From JBFGJH01 sp041586155 (GTDB taxonomy: Bacteria > Actinomycetota > Acidimicrobiia > Spongiisociales > JAENVV01): a stretch of DNA of 10,979 bases. The notes below the pieces were generated by a model. The model was given only the letters and a program-made list of their open reading frames with translations. It had not been told where the DNA came from and did not search any database. The number at the start of each line of letters is the position of its first letter. The stretch's first letter is position 1. Shown piece by piece: positions 1-7,640 of the stretch. A program made the position numbers and the translations under genes. Where the stretch lies: contig JBFHAT010000075.1 of NCBI GenBank assembly GCA_041586155.1, positions 1-10,979 of the forward strand, given 5' to 3'.

Positions 1-275
1 GCCGGGCTGGTTCCGGCGGCGTGCACCCAGTTGGTTCCGACCTGCACCACCACGTCGCAATGCGAGTCCGCGAGAGCGAGTGCCGAAGCAGCCAGCTCGT
101 CCATCGCGGCCGCCCGCTGGCCCAGCTCGTACTCATAGTCGGGGAGGTGCAGCACCCGCTGCAGGACTCCGACGCCCTTGGGCGCCACCGCGAGGAACTC
201 CATTGGCGAGTCGTCGAAGTACTTGGGGGTGGTGACGAAACCGACGTGCGCCGAGTAGCGCGAGCGGAGAGTCAC
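1..275 (-). CDS. Asp/Glu racemase / maleate isomerase-like protein (N-terminal part, cut by left edge)
   Basis: An open frame on the minus strand runs without a stop from a GTG at 275-273 to the left edge, giving 91 codons. The GTG overlaps the TGA of the upstream gene (GTGA), the same coupling used by its neighbours, and this is why I place the start here. The visible protein has a segment of the type PKGVGVLQRV, then a helix rich in Ala and Leu, then a strand reading DVVVQVGTNWVHAAGTSP. This matches the N-terminal half of the Asp/Glu racemase superfamily that includes maleate cis-trans isomerase and arylmalonate decarboxylase. In that family the strand leads to the first catalytic Cys/Thr-Ser loop. 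The usual Cys of that loop is not obvious; a Cys lies just before the strand (SHCDVVV). The reaction is unknown. The family call is an inference from a fragment, and the C-terminal half with the second catalytic residue lies outside the window. Confidence 0.5.
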   Translation of the reverse strand, partial: MTLRSRYSAHVGFVTTPKYFDDSPMEFLAVAPKGVGVLQRVLHLPDYEYELGQRAAAMDELAASALALADSHCDVVVQVGTNWVHAAGTSP

Positions 276-652
276 CCCGGGTCCGTCTCGGCGAAGACCC
301 GACGGGCGATTCGGAAGCATTCGACGCCGGCCGGAACCCCCGCATAGATCGTGATCTGGTGCAGGATCGCCTTCAGCTCATCTTTGCTGAGGCCGTTGGT
401 GATGGCCCCTCGGAAATGGATCTCCCATTCGTGCATGCGACCCAACCCGGCCAGCATGCCGAGGTTGATCATCGACCGTTGCTTGCGATCGAGCGTGTCG
501 TCGGCCCAGGTGAAACCCCAGCAGTATTCGGTGACCAGCTCCTGGAACTCTCGGTTGAAGTCGTCGGCCTGGGCCAGGTTGGCCTCGACGTACTCCTCGC
601 CCAGCACGGCTTTGCGGGCGGCCAGCCCCTTCTCGAATCGTTCGCTCGGCAT
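272..652 (-). CDS. Carboxymuconolactone decarboxylase (PcaC/AhpD-like) family protein
   Basis: The protein has 126 residues, the normal length for a single-domain member of this family. The start ATG at 652-650 shares its A with the TGA of the upstream aminotransferase (TGATG) and has AAGGGA a few bases ahead, so translation is probably coupled. Family signatures run in order: YCWGFTW (43-49), a Leu-Asp-Arg-Lys-x-Arg-Ser turn (54-60), the helix LGMLAGLGR (64-72), ExxxH with Glu75 and His79, NGLSKDELKAIL (86-96) and IYAGVPAGVECF (102-113). There is no CxxC pair, so it is closer to the PcaC decarboxylase branch than to AhpD peroxidase-type members. No other protocatechuate pathway gene is nearby, so true 4-carboxymuconolactone decarboxylation is unlikely. 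It more likely acts on an acid made by the neighbouring aminotransferase or isomerase, but the substrate is unknown. The family call is firm; the function is open. Confidence 0.85.
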   Translation of the reverse strand: MPSERFEKGLAARKAVLGEEYVEANLAQADDFNREFQELVTEYCWGFTWADDTLDRKQRSMINLGMLAGLGRMHEWEIHFRGAITNGLSKDELKAILHQITIYAGVPAGVECFRIARRVFAETDPG

Positions 653-1938
653 CACTTTCCCTTCATAGTCCTGCAGGCCCGATCGACGGCGGCGATCGTC
701 CGTTCGAAATCCTCCTCGCAGTGCACCGACGACACGAAGCGGCGCAGGCCGGGGATCAGGTTGATGCCGTTGCGCATCAGCTCGGTGTCGAAAGCGACGT
801 CGGCGGCTCGGTCGGCATTCAACAGATCGGTGTAGGCAACCGGTGGATGCTCGATGTGCAGGGGCTGCCACAGTGACCCGACGGTCGCCACGATGGCAGG
901 ACGGCCATGTTCATCGAAGATCCTCGAGATTCCTTCAGCCAACTCGCTCGTCCGCCGAGCCAGGTCCGCGTAGAAGCCGGGTCGCCGACAGAGCGCCAGG
1001 GTGGCGAGCCCGGCGGCGGCCCCGAGTGGGTTGCCGTGCAGCGTGCCGGACGCGTATACCCGGTCTCGACCCTTGAATTCGGGATGGGCCAGGTCGAGAA
1101 TCTCCGACCGGCCCACCACCGCTCCGACGGGTCCACCTCCGCCGACGATCTTTCCGTATGCCGCCAGATCCGCCCGAACTGCGAAGTGCTCTTGGGCGCC
1201 CCCGTAGGCCAGCCGGAAACCGGTGACGACCTCGTCGAAGATGAGCACCGCCTCGATCTCGTCGCACAGCGCCCGCACCCCTTCCAGGAACCCGGGTTGC
1301 GGTTCGATGATCCGCTGCACCGGCTCGATGATGACGGCAGCAAGATCGTCGGCGTGCGCAAGCGCGATCTCTCGGAGCCGATCGAGGTCGTTGTAGGGGG
1401 CGATCACCATGGTGTCCACTACGGCGTCGGGCGTCCCGGCCGTGAACGGCATGCCACGCGGATAGGGACTCGGCTCGGGCGGCGCCACCGCCACCCCCGC
1501 ATAGTCGTGGTTGCCGTGGAACGCCCCCTCGAACTTCAAGATCTTGGCACGGCCGGTGTAGGCCCGGGCGAGACGCATGGCGTAGAAGGTCGCCTCCGAG
1601 CCGGTGGTGGTGAACACCATCCGCTCGGCGCCGGGGACGGCATCGACGATCTCGGAGGCCAGTTCGATCACGACGTCGCTGAGCGCTCCGTACTGATGGA
1701 GGCTGCGCCCCACCTGCTCCCGCACTGCGGCCACGACGTCGGGGTGCTGGTGACCGACGATGAGCGCTCCGGCTCCCCCGACGTAGTCGATCCACTCGTT
1801 GCCTTCGACATCGGTGATTCTCGCCCCCAGGGCAGAAGCGATGGTCATCCGCAACCCCTCCGGATTGAGCCGCGTCCCCAACGCGCCCCCGGGCAGCACC
1901 CGCTCCGCCAGCTCCCGGTATTCCGCCTGAGATCTCAT
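652..1938 (-). CDS. Class III PLP-dependent aminotransferase, glutamate-1-semialdehyde aminomutase-like
   Basis: The 428-residue protein is full length for fold-type I class III aminotransferases. Visible landmarks are VEGNEWIDYVGGAGALIVGH (44-63), the phosphate-binding TTGSEA (111-116), the cofactor ring loop FHGNHD (140-145), IIEPVQ (203-208), the pyridine-nitrogen Asp in IFDEVVTGFR (Asp235), the Schiff-base Lys263 in YGKIVGGG, and GTLHGNPLGAAAG (298-310). The GKIVGGG and GTLxGNP patterns are those of HemL-type enzymes. HemL itself is unlikely because no tetrapyrrole gene is present and the gene sits behind N-demethylase-like flavoenzymes. It more likely deaminates an amino acid released by demethylation, or a beta-amino acid, but this is inferred from context. 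The ATG at 1938 has AGG at 1948-1950. The gene starts 37 bases after the upstream flavoenzyme ends and overlaps the next gene by one base, so it is probably in the same transcript. Confidence 0.88.
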   Translation of the reverse strand: MRSQAEYRELAERVLPGGALGTRLNPEGLRMTIASALGARITDVEGNEWIDYVGGAGALIVGHQHPDVVAAVREQVGRSLHQYGALSDVVIELASEIVDAVPGAERMVFTTTGSEATFYAMRLARAYTGRAKILKFEGAFHGNHDYAGVAVAPPEPSPYPRGMPFTAGTPDAVVDTMVIAPYNDLDRLREIALAHADDLAAVIIEPVQRIIEPQPGFLEGVRALCDEIEAVLIFDEVVTGFRLAYGGAQEHFAVRADLAAYGKIVGGGGPVGAVVGRSEILDLAHPEFKGRDRVYASGTLHGNPLGAAAGLATLALCRRPGFYADLARRTSELAEGISRIFDEHGRPAIVATVGSLWQPLHIEHPPVAYTDLLNADRAADVAFDTELMRNGINLIPGLRRFVSSVHCEEDFERTIAAVDRACRTMKGK

Positions 1939-1975
1939 CTGGTGATACCTGGTGCGACAGGCACAGCATCGTTCC

Positions 1976-4408
1976 TCATGCTCGGGCTCGCTCGTGTTTG
2001 GGATCCCAGATCGCTTCGGCCACGACGGTGGCGGAACATGGCTCGCCCAGGACCAGCACCGTCAGCTCGGTGCCCGGTTCGGCTCGGTCGGGATCGACGT
2101 ACGCCCAGGCCAGGCTCTTGGCGGTGCCGTGTCCGTATCCGCCCGTGGTGACCACCCCGACCCGGCGGTCGCCGTCGAACACTCCCTCGCCACCAAGGCA
2201 GTCGGCGTTCACATCGCTGCTGTCGATGTCGAGGTACGCCACCATCCACCGGGGCGCTTCCACGTTGGCGAGCAAAGCCCGTTTGCCAAAGAAGTCCTTG
2301 TCGAGGTCGACGAATCGCATCAGACCCGCCTCGTAGGCGGTGATCTCGTTGGTCATGTCGGCCGACACTTTGTACGCCTTCTCCATGCGCATCGAGGTGA
2401 GGGCGTGGGTGCCGAAGTATCCGAGTCCGTACGGTTCGCCGGCGGCGGCGACGGTATCGAACACGTCGGCCATCCGATCCATGGGCAGGTGCAGCTCCCA
2501 GCCCAGCTCACCCGTGAACGACACCCGCAGCGCCCGCAGGGGGGCGCTGGCCACCTCGATCTGGCGCACCGACAGCCAGGGAAACGCATCGCTGTCTATC
2601 GGTGCGTCGGTGAGCGTCTCCAGGAGGGGCCGGCTCTCCGGTCCTGCCAGTGAGAGAACCCCAAACATGTTGGAGACGTTGGTGATCGTCACGTCGTCGC
2701 CTTCGAGCCGGTGCCGCATCCAATCCTCGAAGCGGACCTCTCCCACTGCTGCTCCCACCAGGTAGAAGTGGTCGCCGGCGAGGCGGGCGATCGTTAACTC
2801 GGCCTCCACCATGCCGTGCTCGGTCAGTAGGTATGTGAGCCCGATCCGCCCCACCGGGGGCAGACGGTTGGTGGTGACGCGGTCGAGGAACGAGGCGGCG
2901 TCGGGGCCGGTTACGTCGTATTTGGCGAACGCGGTGAGATCGGCGAGGCCGACCCGTTCCCTGACGGTCGCGACCTCGCGTCCGACGACTTGGTGCCATC
3001 GCGGCCGCTGGAAGGCATGGATGTGGCGGCGCTCCCAGCGGTCGTTGTCGTCCGCCCAGCCCGGAGCAAACCAGCGGGGCCGCTCCCACCCGAAGACCTC
3101 CTCCATGACCGCTCCCCGATCGAGCATCTGTCGATACACCGCCGACGTACGATGGGGGCGCCCGGCGGGCCGGTCGAGACCCGGGTAGGGGATCTCGTGG
3201 CGGAGGAGGTAGTCCTCGTGGGCCTTGGTCCGGTTGTAGTCGGGGGTGGCCCAGTCGCCGAAGCGGCGCGGGTCGAACGCCCGCATGTTGAGGATCGTAT
3301 GGCCGTGCACGATCCATTTGGCGAGGTAGTAGGTGGCGCCCGGGCCCCAGGCGATCCCCACCTGGGTTCCATTGCAGTACCAATAGTTACGCAGACGCGG
3401 CGCCGGCCCCAGCATCATCAGACCGTCGGGCGGGTGGGTGATGGCCCCATGGATGGCCTTCTGGATGCCGTACTCGGCCAACAGCGGAAAGCGATGAAAG
3501 GCAGCTTCGAGCCACGGAGCGACACGGTCGTAGTCCGGCGGGAACAGATGATGGTCGGCCTCCCACGGCGTTCCGTCCTCCCACGTCGAGTTGGTGTTGG
3601 CCTTTTCGTAAATGCCGATCAGGCCGGCGTTGCGTTCCATACGGATGTATCCGGACACATGCGGGTCGTCGCGCACCACCGGCAGCTCCCGGTCGAGGGC
3701 GGCCAGCTCGGGGATCTCCTCGGTGACGAAGTAGTGGTGGGTCATCGGCACGATCGGGATGTCGAGGCCGACCCATCGGCCCACCTGGCGGGCGTAGGTT
3801 CCGGCAGCGTTGACCAGCGCATCGCAGGTGAAGACGCCCTTGTCCGTCTCGACTCGCCATGTCCCATCGTCGAGCTGGACGGTGTTGGTTGCGCGGGTGT
3901 TGCGCATGATCGCGCCGCCCCGAGATCGGGCGCCGATGGCAAACGCAAGGGTTGCCGACGCCGGGTCGAGGTGGCCGTCGTCGGGTGTGTGCAAGGCCCC
4001 GATCACCCCTTCGAGGTTGTAGAAGGGATGAAGTTCGGTGATCCGTTCGGGGCCGATCAGCTCCATCCGGTTGCCCACGCCACGGCCGATGGCGACGGTG
4101 TAGCGCAACCAGTCGTACTCGTCGTCGCTGTAGGCGAGGCGCAGGCTCCCGCTGTTGTGCCAGCTGATCGCCTGGCCGGTCTCGGATTCCAGCTCGGCGT
4201 ACTTGCGGGTCCCATAGCGGGTCATCGAGGCCAGGCCGTAGCTCGACGTCGAATGGGTGATCTGCCCGGCGGCATGCCACGTCGAGCCCGACGCCAGTTC
4301 GCCCTTCTCGATCAGCAGACAGTCTGACCACCCCTCCAGAGTGAGGTGATAGAGCAGGCCGGTCCCCATGATGCCGCCGCCGATGATGATGGCCTGGTAG
4401 TCGCTCAC
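1976..4408 (-). CDS. FAD-dependent dimethylglycine/sarcosine dehydrogenase-like protein with GcvT folate domain
   Basis: From the GTG at 4408 the protein is 810 residues, normal for dimethylglycine/sarcosine dehydrogenases. An N-terminal FAD domain (about 1-370) has the dinucleotide motif IIIGGGIMGTG (7-17), the ribose-binding Glu34 and GSTWHAAGQ, where His45 matches the histidine that carries covalent FAD in dimethylglycine dehydrogenase. HHYFVTE (224-230) and GIYE (265-268) match the amine-binding region. A linker with RPAGRPHRTS (413-422) and FGWERPRWFAP (439-449) is typical of this subfamily. A GcvT tetrahydrofolate domain follows (about 425-715, with KYDVTGPDAASFLDRVTTN and TGELGWELH), then its C-terminal beta-barrel (about 720-800). 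The expected role is oxidation of an N-methyl amino acid with transfer of the one-carbon unit to tetrahydrofolate. At the usual folate-site Asp (GGIxxDLTV) this protein has Glu537. An ATG at 4468 would add 20 residues but would swallow a likely operator, so I prefer the GTG. Confidence 0.88.
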   Translation of the reverse strand: MSDYQAIIIGGGIMGTGLLYHLTLEGWSDCLLIEKGELASGSTWHAAGQITHSTSSYGLASMTRYGTRKYAELESETGQAISWHNSGSLRLAYSDDEYDWLRYTVAIGRGVGNRMELIGPERITELHPFYNLEGVIGALHTPDDGHLDPASATLAFAIGARSRGGAIMRNTRATNTVQLDDGTWRVETDKGVFTCDALVNAAGTYARQVGRWVGLDIPIVPMTHHYFVTEEIPELAALDRELPVVRDDPHVSGYIRMERNAGLIGIYEKANTNSTWEDGTPWEADHHLFPPDYDRVAPWLEAAFHRFPLLAEYGIQKAIHGAITHPPDGLMMLGPAPRLRNYWYCNGTQVGIAWGPGATYYLAKWIVHGHTILNMRAFDPRRFGDWATPDYNRTKAHEDYLLRHEIPYPGLDRPAGRPHRTSAVYRQMLDRGAVMEEVFGWERPRWFAPGWADDNDRWERRHIHAFQRPRWHQVVGREVATVRERVGLADLTAFAKYDVTGPDAASFLDRVTTNRLPPVGRIGLTYLLTEHGMVEAELTIARLAGDHFYLVGAAVGEVRFEDWMRHRLEGDDVTITNVSNMFGVLSLAGPESRPLLETLTDAPIDSDAFPWLSVRQIEVASAPLRALRVSFTGELGWELHLPMDRMADVFDTVAAAGEPYGLGYFGTHALTSMRMEKAYKVSADMTNEITAYEAGLMRFVDLDKDFFGKRALLANVEAPRWMVAYLDIDSSDVNADCLGGEGVFDGDRRVGVVTTGGYGHGTAKSLAWAYVDPDRAEPGTELTVLVLGEPCSATVVAEAIWDPKHERARA

Positions 4409-4409
4409 G

Positions 4410-4416
4410 TCACCTC
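4410..4416 (-). promoter_or_regulatory. Ribosome binding site supporting the GTG start at 4408
   Basis: On the minus strand GAGGTGA precedes the GTG at 4408, with four bases between the GAGG core and the start codon. The FAD dinucleotide motif begins six residues after this GTG, as is normal for the family. This favours the GTG over the ATG at 4468. Confidence 0.5.
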
Positions 4417-4431
4417 GTGTGGTCCAGACGC

Positions 4432-4445
4432 TTGGTACAGACGTT
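4432..4445 (+). promoter_or_regulatory. Candidate RpiR operator, copy A
   Basis: TTGGTACAGACGTT shares the octamer TGGTACAG and the following two-base-offset GT with the copies at 4466-4479 and 7736-7749. It lies 24 bases upstream of the GTG of the flavoenzyme gene ending at 1976, where a repressor or activator could control that gene and those behind it. Its orientation is opposite to copy B, so A and B form a spaced inverted pair with centres 38 bases apart. The motif is seen directly. The link to the RpiR-type protein at 7762-8652 is inferred from its occurrence in front of that regulator gene. Confidence 0.5.
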
Positions 4446-4465
4446 TGATCAGTGGAGCTACGCGA

Positions 4466-4479
4466 CACGACTGTACCAG
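4466..4479 (-). promoter_or_regulatory. Candidate RpiR operator, copy B
   Basis: Read on the minus strand this is CTGGTACAGTCGTG, matching YTGGTACAGWYGTK at every position. It lies in the 117-base gap (4409-4525) between the two flavoenzyme genes, 58-71 bases ahead of the GTG at 4408 and in the same direction as that gene. Its presence implies that the downstream four-gene block has its own regulated promoter and does not rely only on read-through from 4526-6940. Confidence 0.5.
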
Positions 4480-4525
4480 ACGGGTTCGGATCAGGCTGGC
4501 TGTATGACCGCCAAGCTCGGTGCCG

Positions 4526-6940
4526 TCACCCCCGCATCGCCGCGCCGGCAGGGTCGTGCGGTGAGGGTTCGATGACTCGGCACGGTCGGGCCACGCCCAC
4601 GATGTGGGAGGTCAGTTCAGTGCCGATGGCGCTGTGATCGCGGTCGATGAGCGCCATCGCCAGGCTCTTGTCGATGGTGTGGCCGTAGCCACCCGAGGTG
4701 ACGAACCCAACCCGCTTGTCGCCGGCCCACACCGGTTCGTAGCCGGTGGCGTCGGCGTCGGTGGCGTCGATCTCCAGTGTGACGAGTTTGCGGGCGGCGG
4801 TGTCGCCATCCTTCTCGCGGCGGGCCGCTTCCTCGCCGATGAACCCTGACTTCTTCCAGTCGATCCACCGATCCATTCCGGTTTCACCGGGGGTGTATTC
4901 CTGGCGGAACTCGGCCGACCAGATCCCGAAGCTCTTCTCCAGCCGCAACGACAACAGTGCGTTGTAGCCGTACTCGACCGCCCCGAGGTCGGCTCCCGCC
5001 TCGAGCAAGGTGCGGCGCAGCAGGATGTGCTCGGCGGCAGAGCAGTGGATCTCGTATCCCAACTCACCCGTCACCGAGATCCGCCCCACCTTGGCCCGGA
5101 TCAACCCGACGTTCAACGTCTGGCACGACATGAACGGCATCGCCTCGTCCGACACATCGCCCGGTGTGACTTTGGCCAGCAGATCACGCGACCTCGGGCC
5201 GGATAGGGAGAATCCGACCACGGCATCGGAGATGTCTTGCACGGTCACGCCCTCGTCGAGATGGTCGGTGAACCAGCGCATGTGCCAGGCGCGCAGGTAG
5301 TACGACCCCATGATCCACCACGTGCCGTCGCCCCAATTCAGGACCGTCAGATCACCTTTGAGCCTGCCGTCGTGACCCAGCATCGGCGACAGTCGGATCC
5401 GACCCGGCCCCGGCAGGCGCCCTGCCATCACCCGGTCGAGCCAGGCCTCGGCGCCCGGCCCGGTCACCTCGTAGCGAGAGAAGCCGGCGATGTCGAGGAT
5501 GCCCACCCCCGAGCGGACCTGACGGCACTCTTCTCCCACGATGTCGTGGGCGTTGGACCGCCGCAACGACGGGATCTCTTCGAAGCCCTGTTCAGCGAAG
5601 TAGATGGGCACTTCCAACCCCCACGACACACCCCACTGGGCGCCGGCTTCTGTCATGGCGTCGTAGGCGGGAGCCATGCGGAGCGGACGGCCCGCCCACA
5701 GCTGCTCGTTGGGGTAGGTCATCACGAACCGGCGCGAATAGAACTGGCCCGTCATTTGGCGGATGTACTCCCGGTTCTCGGCGAACGAGCCGAACCGGGC
5801 TACGTCCATGCCGTAGATGTCCTCTTCGGGCTCGCCATAGATCATCCACTCCGCCAGGGACTTGCCGACCCCGCCGCCCTGCAGAAACCCAGCCATGACG
5901 GCGCAGGCCGACCAGTAGTTGCGCAGGCCGGGCACCGGCCCCACCAATGGATTGCCGTCGGGCGAGAAGGTGAAGGCGCCGTTCACCCACTGTTTGATGC
6001 CCGCCCGGTCCAGCGCCGGGTAGCGGGCGGTGGCGATCGCCAACTCGTCGGCGATGCGGTCGACGTCGGGGTGGAGCAGCTCGATGCCGTAGTCCCACGG
6101 TGCGCCGTCGATGCTCCAGTGTTTGTGGTCGATCTCATAGATGCCCACCAGCACACCGTTGATCTCGCCCCGCATGTAGGTGAAGCCGTCGAGGTCGATC
6201 ATCATCGGCAGTTCGTGGTCCATCGCCTCGATCTCGGGGATCGACTCGGTGACGAGGTAGTGATGCTCCAGTGGGCTGACCGGCAGTTCGACTCCGGCCA
6301 TTCTCCCCACCTGCTTGGCCCACAGCCCGGCGGCGTTGATGACGTGCTCGGCGACGATCGTGCCCTGCTCCGTTCTGACGTCCCAGCCTCCGTCAGATCG
6401 TGGCGCGAGATCGAGGACCCGGTTGTGCTCGATCACGTCGGCTCCACGCTGGCGGGCCGCCTTGGCATAGGCGTGGACCACCGCCGATGGGTCGATGTAG
6501 CCCTCGCGGTCCGCCCAGAGCCCGCCGAGAACGGAGGTGTGGTCGATGATCGGGCAGCGCTCTTTGATCTCGTCGGGCGTCATCAACCACACGTCTTCGA
6601 TGCCCATCGTCTGGAACACCCGATAGGCGGCTTGCAGCCATTCCCATCGCACCGGCTCTGCCGCAAAGGTGATGCCGCCGGCCATGTGCATTCCGATGTC
6701 GAGTCCCGACTCGTCGGCCACCTCGCTCAACAGATCGATCGTGTAGGCCTGGAGGGCGGCGATGTTCGGGTCGGCGTTGAGGGCATGGATGCCGCCGGCG
6801 GCATGCCAGCTGGAGCCGGCGGTGAGGACCGAGCGCTCGACGATGGCCACGTCGGGCCAACCGAACTTGGTGAGGTGATAGGCGACGCTGGCTCCGACCA
6901 CGCCCCCTCCGATGATCACGACCCGGTATTGCTCCTTCAC
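4526..6940 (-). CDS. FAD-dependent oxidoreductase with GcvT folate domain (second, divergent dimethylglycine dehydrogenase-like enzyme)
   Basis: Starting at the GTG at 6940 the protein has 804 residues and the same architecture as the neighbour at 1976-4408. The FAD domain has VVIIGGGVVGASV (7-19), Glu35, and GSSWHAAGG with His46 in the covalent-FAD position. The amine-binding region shows EHHYLVTES (225-233) and GIYE (266-269), and the FAD domain closes with GFLQGGGVGKSLAEW (351-365). A GcvT domain follows from about 415 (SRYEVTGPGAEAWLDRV, TGELGYEIH) and a C-terminal barrel from about 715 (VGFVTSGGYGHTIDKSLA). The folate-site Asp is kept (Asp530 in RLKGDLTV), unlike in the neighbour. The linker (AGRPLRMAPAYDAM, WGLEVPIYFAE) also differs from the classic sarcosine/dimethylglycine dehydrogenase form, so the two are not recent duplicates and probably act on different substrates or successive methyl groups. 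An upstream ATG at 7117 would add 59 non-homologous residues and reach into the divergent gene, so I reject it. Confidence 0.87.
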   Translation of the reverse strand: MKEQYRVVIIGGGVVGASVAYHLTKFGWPDVAIVERSVLTAGSSWHAAGGIHALNADPNIAALQAYTIDLLSEVADESGLDIGMHMAGGITFAAEPVRWEWLQAAYRVFQTMGIEDVWLMTPDEIKERCPIIDHTSVLGGLWADREGYIDPSAVVHAYAKAARQRGADVIEHNRVLDLAPRSDGGWDVRTEQGTIVAEHVINAAGLWAKQVGRMAGVELPVSPLEHHYLVTESIPEIEAMDHELPMMIDLDGFTYMRGEINGVLVGIYEIDHKHWSIDGAPWDYGIELLHPDVDRIADELAIATARYPALDRAGIKQWVNGAFTFSPDGNPLVGPVPGLRNYWSACAVMAGFLQGGGVGKSLAEWMIYGEPEEDIYGMDVARFGSFAENREYIRQMTGQFYSRRFVMTYPNEQLWAGRPLRMAPAYDAMTEAGAQWGVSWGLEVPIYFAEQGFEEIPSLRRSNAHDIVGEECRQVRSGVGILDIAGFSRYEVTGPGAEAWLDRVMAGRLPGPGRIRLSPMLGHDGRLKGDLTVLNWGDGTWWIMGSYYLRAWHMRWFTDHLDEGVTVQDISDAVVGFSLSGPRSRDLLAKVTPGDVSDEAMPFMSCQTLNVGLIRAKVGRISVTGELGYEIHCSAAEHILLRRTLLEAGADLGAVEYGYNALLSLRLEKSFGIWSAEFRQEYTPGETGMDRWIDWKKSGFIGEEAARREKDGDTAARKLVTLEIDATDADATGYEPVWAGDKRVGFVTSGGYGHTIDKSLAMALIDRDHSAIGTELTSHIVGVARPCRVIEPSPHDPAGAAMRG

Positions 6941-6943
6941 GTT

Positions 6944-6949
6944 CCTCCC
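6944..6949 (-). promoter_or_regulatory. Ribosome binding site supporting the GTG start at 6940
   Basis: Minus-strand GGGAGG lies three bases before the GTG at 6940, with a further GAGG just upstream. The FAD motif follows immediately in the protein. This decides the start against the ATG at 7117. Confidence 0.55.
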
Positions 6950-6966
6950 TCGGGTTGCGCTGCGAC

Positions 6967-7025
6967 GGTACCCGAAACGCCCCTGCGACGTCGGGCAGGG
7001 TTTGGAGTCGATTCGATCGGGTACC
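6967..7025. promoter_or_regulatory. Divergent intergenic region with a spaced 9-base inverted repeat
   Basis: The 115-base gap between the divergent genes starting at 6940 (minus) and 7056 (plus) contains GGTACCCGA at 6967-6975 and its exact reverse complement TCGGGTACC at 7017-7025, with centres 50 bases apart. Both arms contain GGTAC, the core of the motif at 4432, 4466 and 7736, but they lack its CAG and GT flanks. This could be a paired operator for one or both divergent genes. The loop is too long for an ordinary terminator hairpin. I could not place convincing -10 and -35 boxes. Confidence 0.35.
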
Positions 7026-7055
7026 TGTCCCCCATCGGAACGACCGGAGGGCCCA

Positions 7056-7628
7056 ATGACGACCACCGACCACCGCACCCACTCCGAGCCGGCCGAGCGC
7101 CAAGCCGCCGGCCACACCGGGCCCAGCTACCTGCGCTTCGGAGCGATGATCGCCACGTCGATGGTGGTGATGTACATCCTCACATACGTGAACTCCTATG
7201 AGCTCTCGCACGTGCGCTGGAGCGAGACCCGCTTCTACATGGTCTTCGTGATGGGCGCCGCCATGGCCATCGTCATGCTGGCGTACATGCTGGGCATGTA
7301 CCGCGATACCAGGGCCAATCTCGCGATCGTCGCCATCAGCGTGGTCGTGTTTGCGGCCGGCATCTGGCTGGTACGCAGCCAGACCACCGTGCAGGACCAG
7401 GCGTGGATGCGAGGAATGATCCCCCACCACTCGATCGCCATCCTCACCAGCGAACGTGCCGAGATCCAGGACGTGCGGGTCAAAGAGCTGACCGAGGAGA
7501 TCATCGACGCCCAGCGCCTGGAGATCGCCGAGATGGAGTGGCTCATCGAGGACATCGAGCGCAACGGAGCCGCCACCACCCAGGCTGACGCCGATGCCCG
7601 TCCTCTGCCCGATTTCATCTCGCCGTAG
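7056..7628 (+). CDS. DUF305 domain membrane protein
   Basis: The 190-residue protein starts at the ATG at 7056, which has GGAGG at 7046-7050 five bases upstream. A hydrophilic N-terminus (1-25) is followed by three hydrophobic helices at about 27-46, 60-80 and 88-106. The soluble C-terminal part has the DUF305 signature WMRGMIPHHSIAI (117-129), followed by a long amphipathic helix ending in EIAEMEWLI (156-164). DUF305 folds as a ferritin-like helical bundle, and some members bind copper or support metal tolerance through Met and His residues. Here the candidate metal ligands are Met118, Met121, His124, His125 and Met160. The specific role is unknown. The gene is divergent from the flavoenzymes and is closed by a strong hairpin, so it looks like its own transcription unit. 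A functional tie to N-demethylation is not evident. Confidence 0.82.
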   Translation: MTTTDHRTHSEPAERQAAGHTGPSYLRFGAMIATSMVVMYILTYVNSYELSHVRWSETRFYMVFVMGAAMAIVMLAYMLGMYRDTRANLAIVAISVVVFAAGIWLVRSQTTVQDQAWMRGMIPHHSIAILTSERAEIQDVRVKELTEEIIDAQRLEIAEMEWLIEDIERNGAATTQADADARPLPDFISP

Positions 7629-7640
7629 CGCAGGCGGCGA

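Noticed and set aside
652..1938. Naming the aminotransferase hemL
   Set aside because: Only the PLP-site motifs resemble HemL; there is no tetrapyrrole context and the operon points to amino acid breakdown.
907..2151. 414-codon plus-strand open frame opposite the aminotransferase
   Set aside because: It runs across two real minus-strand genes and their gap, has no family features, and reflects codon bias of the opposite strand.
2990..4327. 445-codon plus-strand open frame opposite the 1976-4408 gene
   Set aside because: Same antisense shadow pattern as above; no domain and no ribosome binding site of note.
4409..4468. 20-residue N-terminal extension of the flavoenzyme from the ATG at 4468
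   Set aside because: The extension is not part of the family, would contain the conserved motif at 4432-4445, and the GTG at 4408 has a GAGGTGA ahead of it.
5237..7201. 654-codon plus-strand open frame opposite the 4526-6940 gene
   Set aside because: It is antisense to a clear FAD/GcvT protein, its translation is Arg/His/Gly/Val-rich without any recognisable domain, and such long antisense frames are expected in high-GC DNA.
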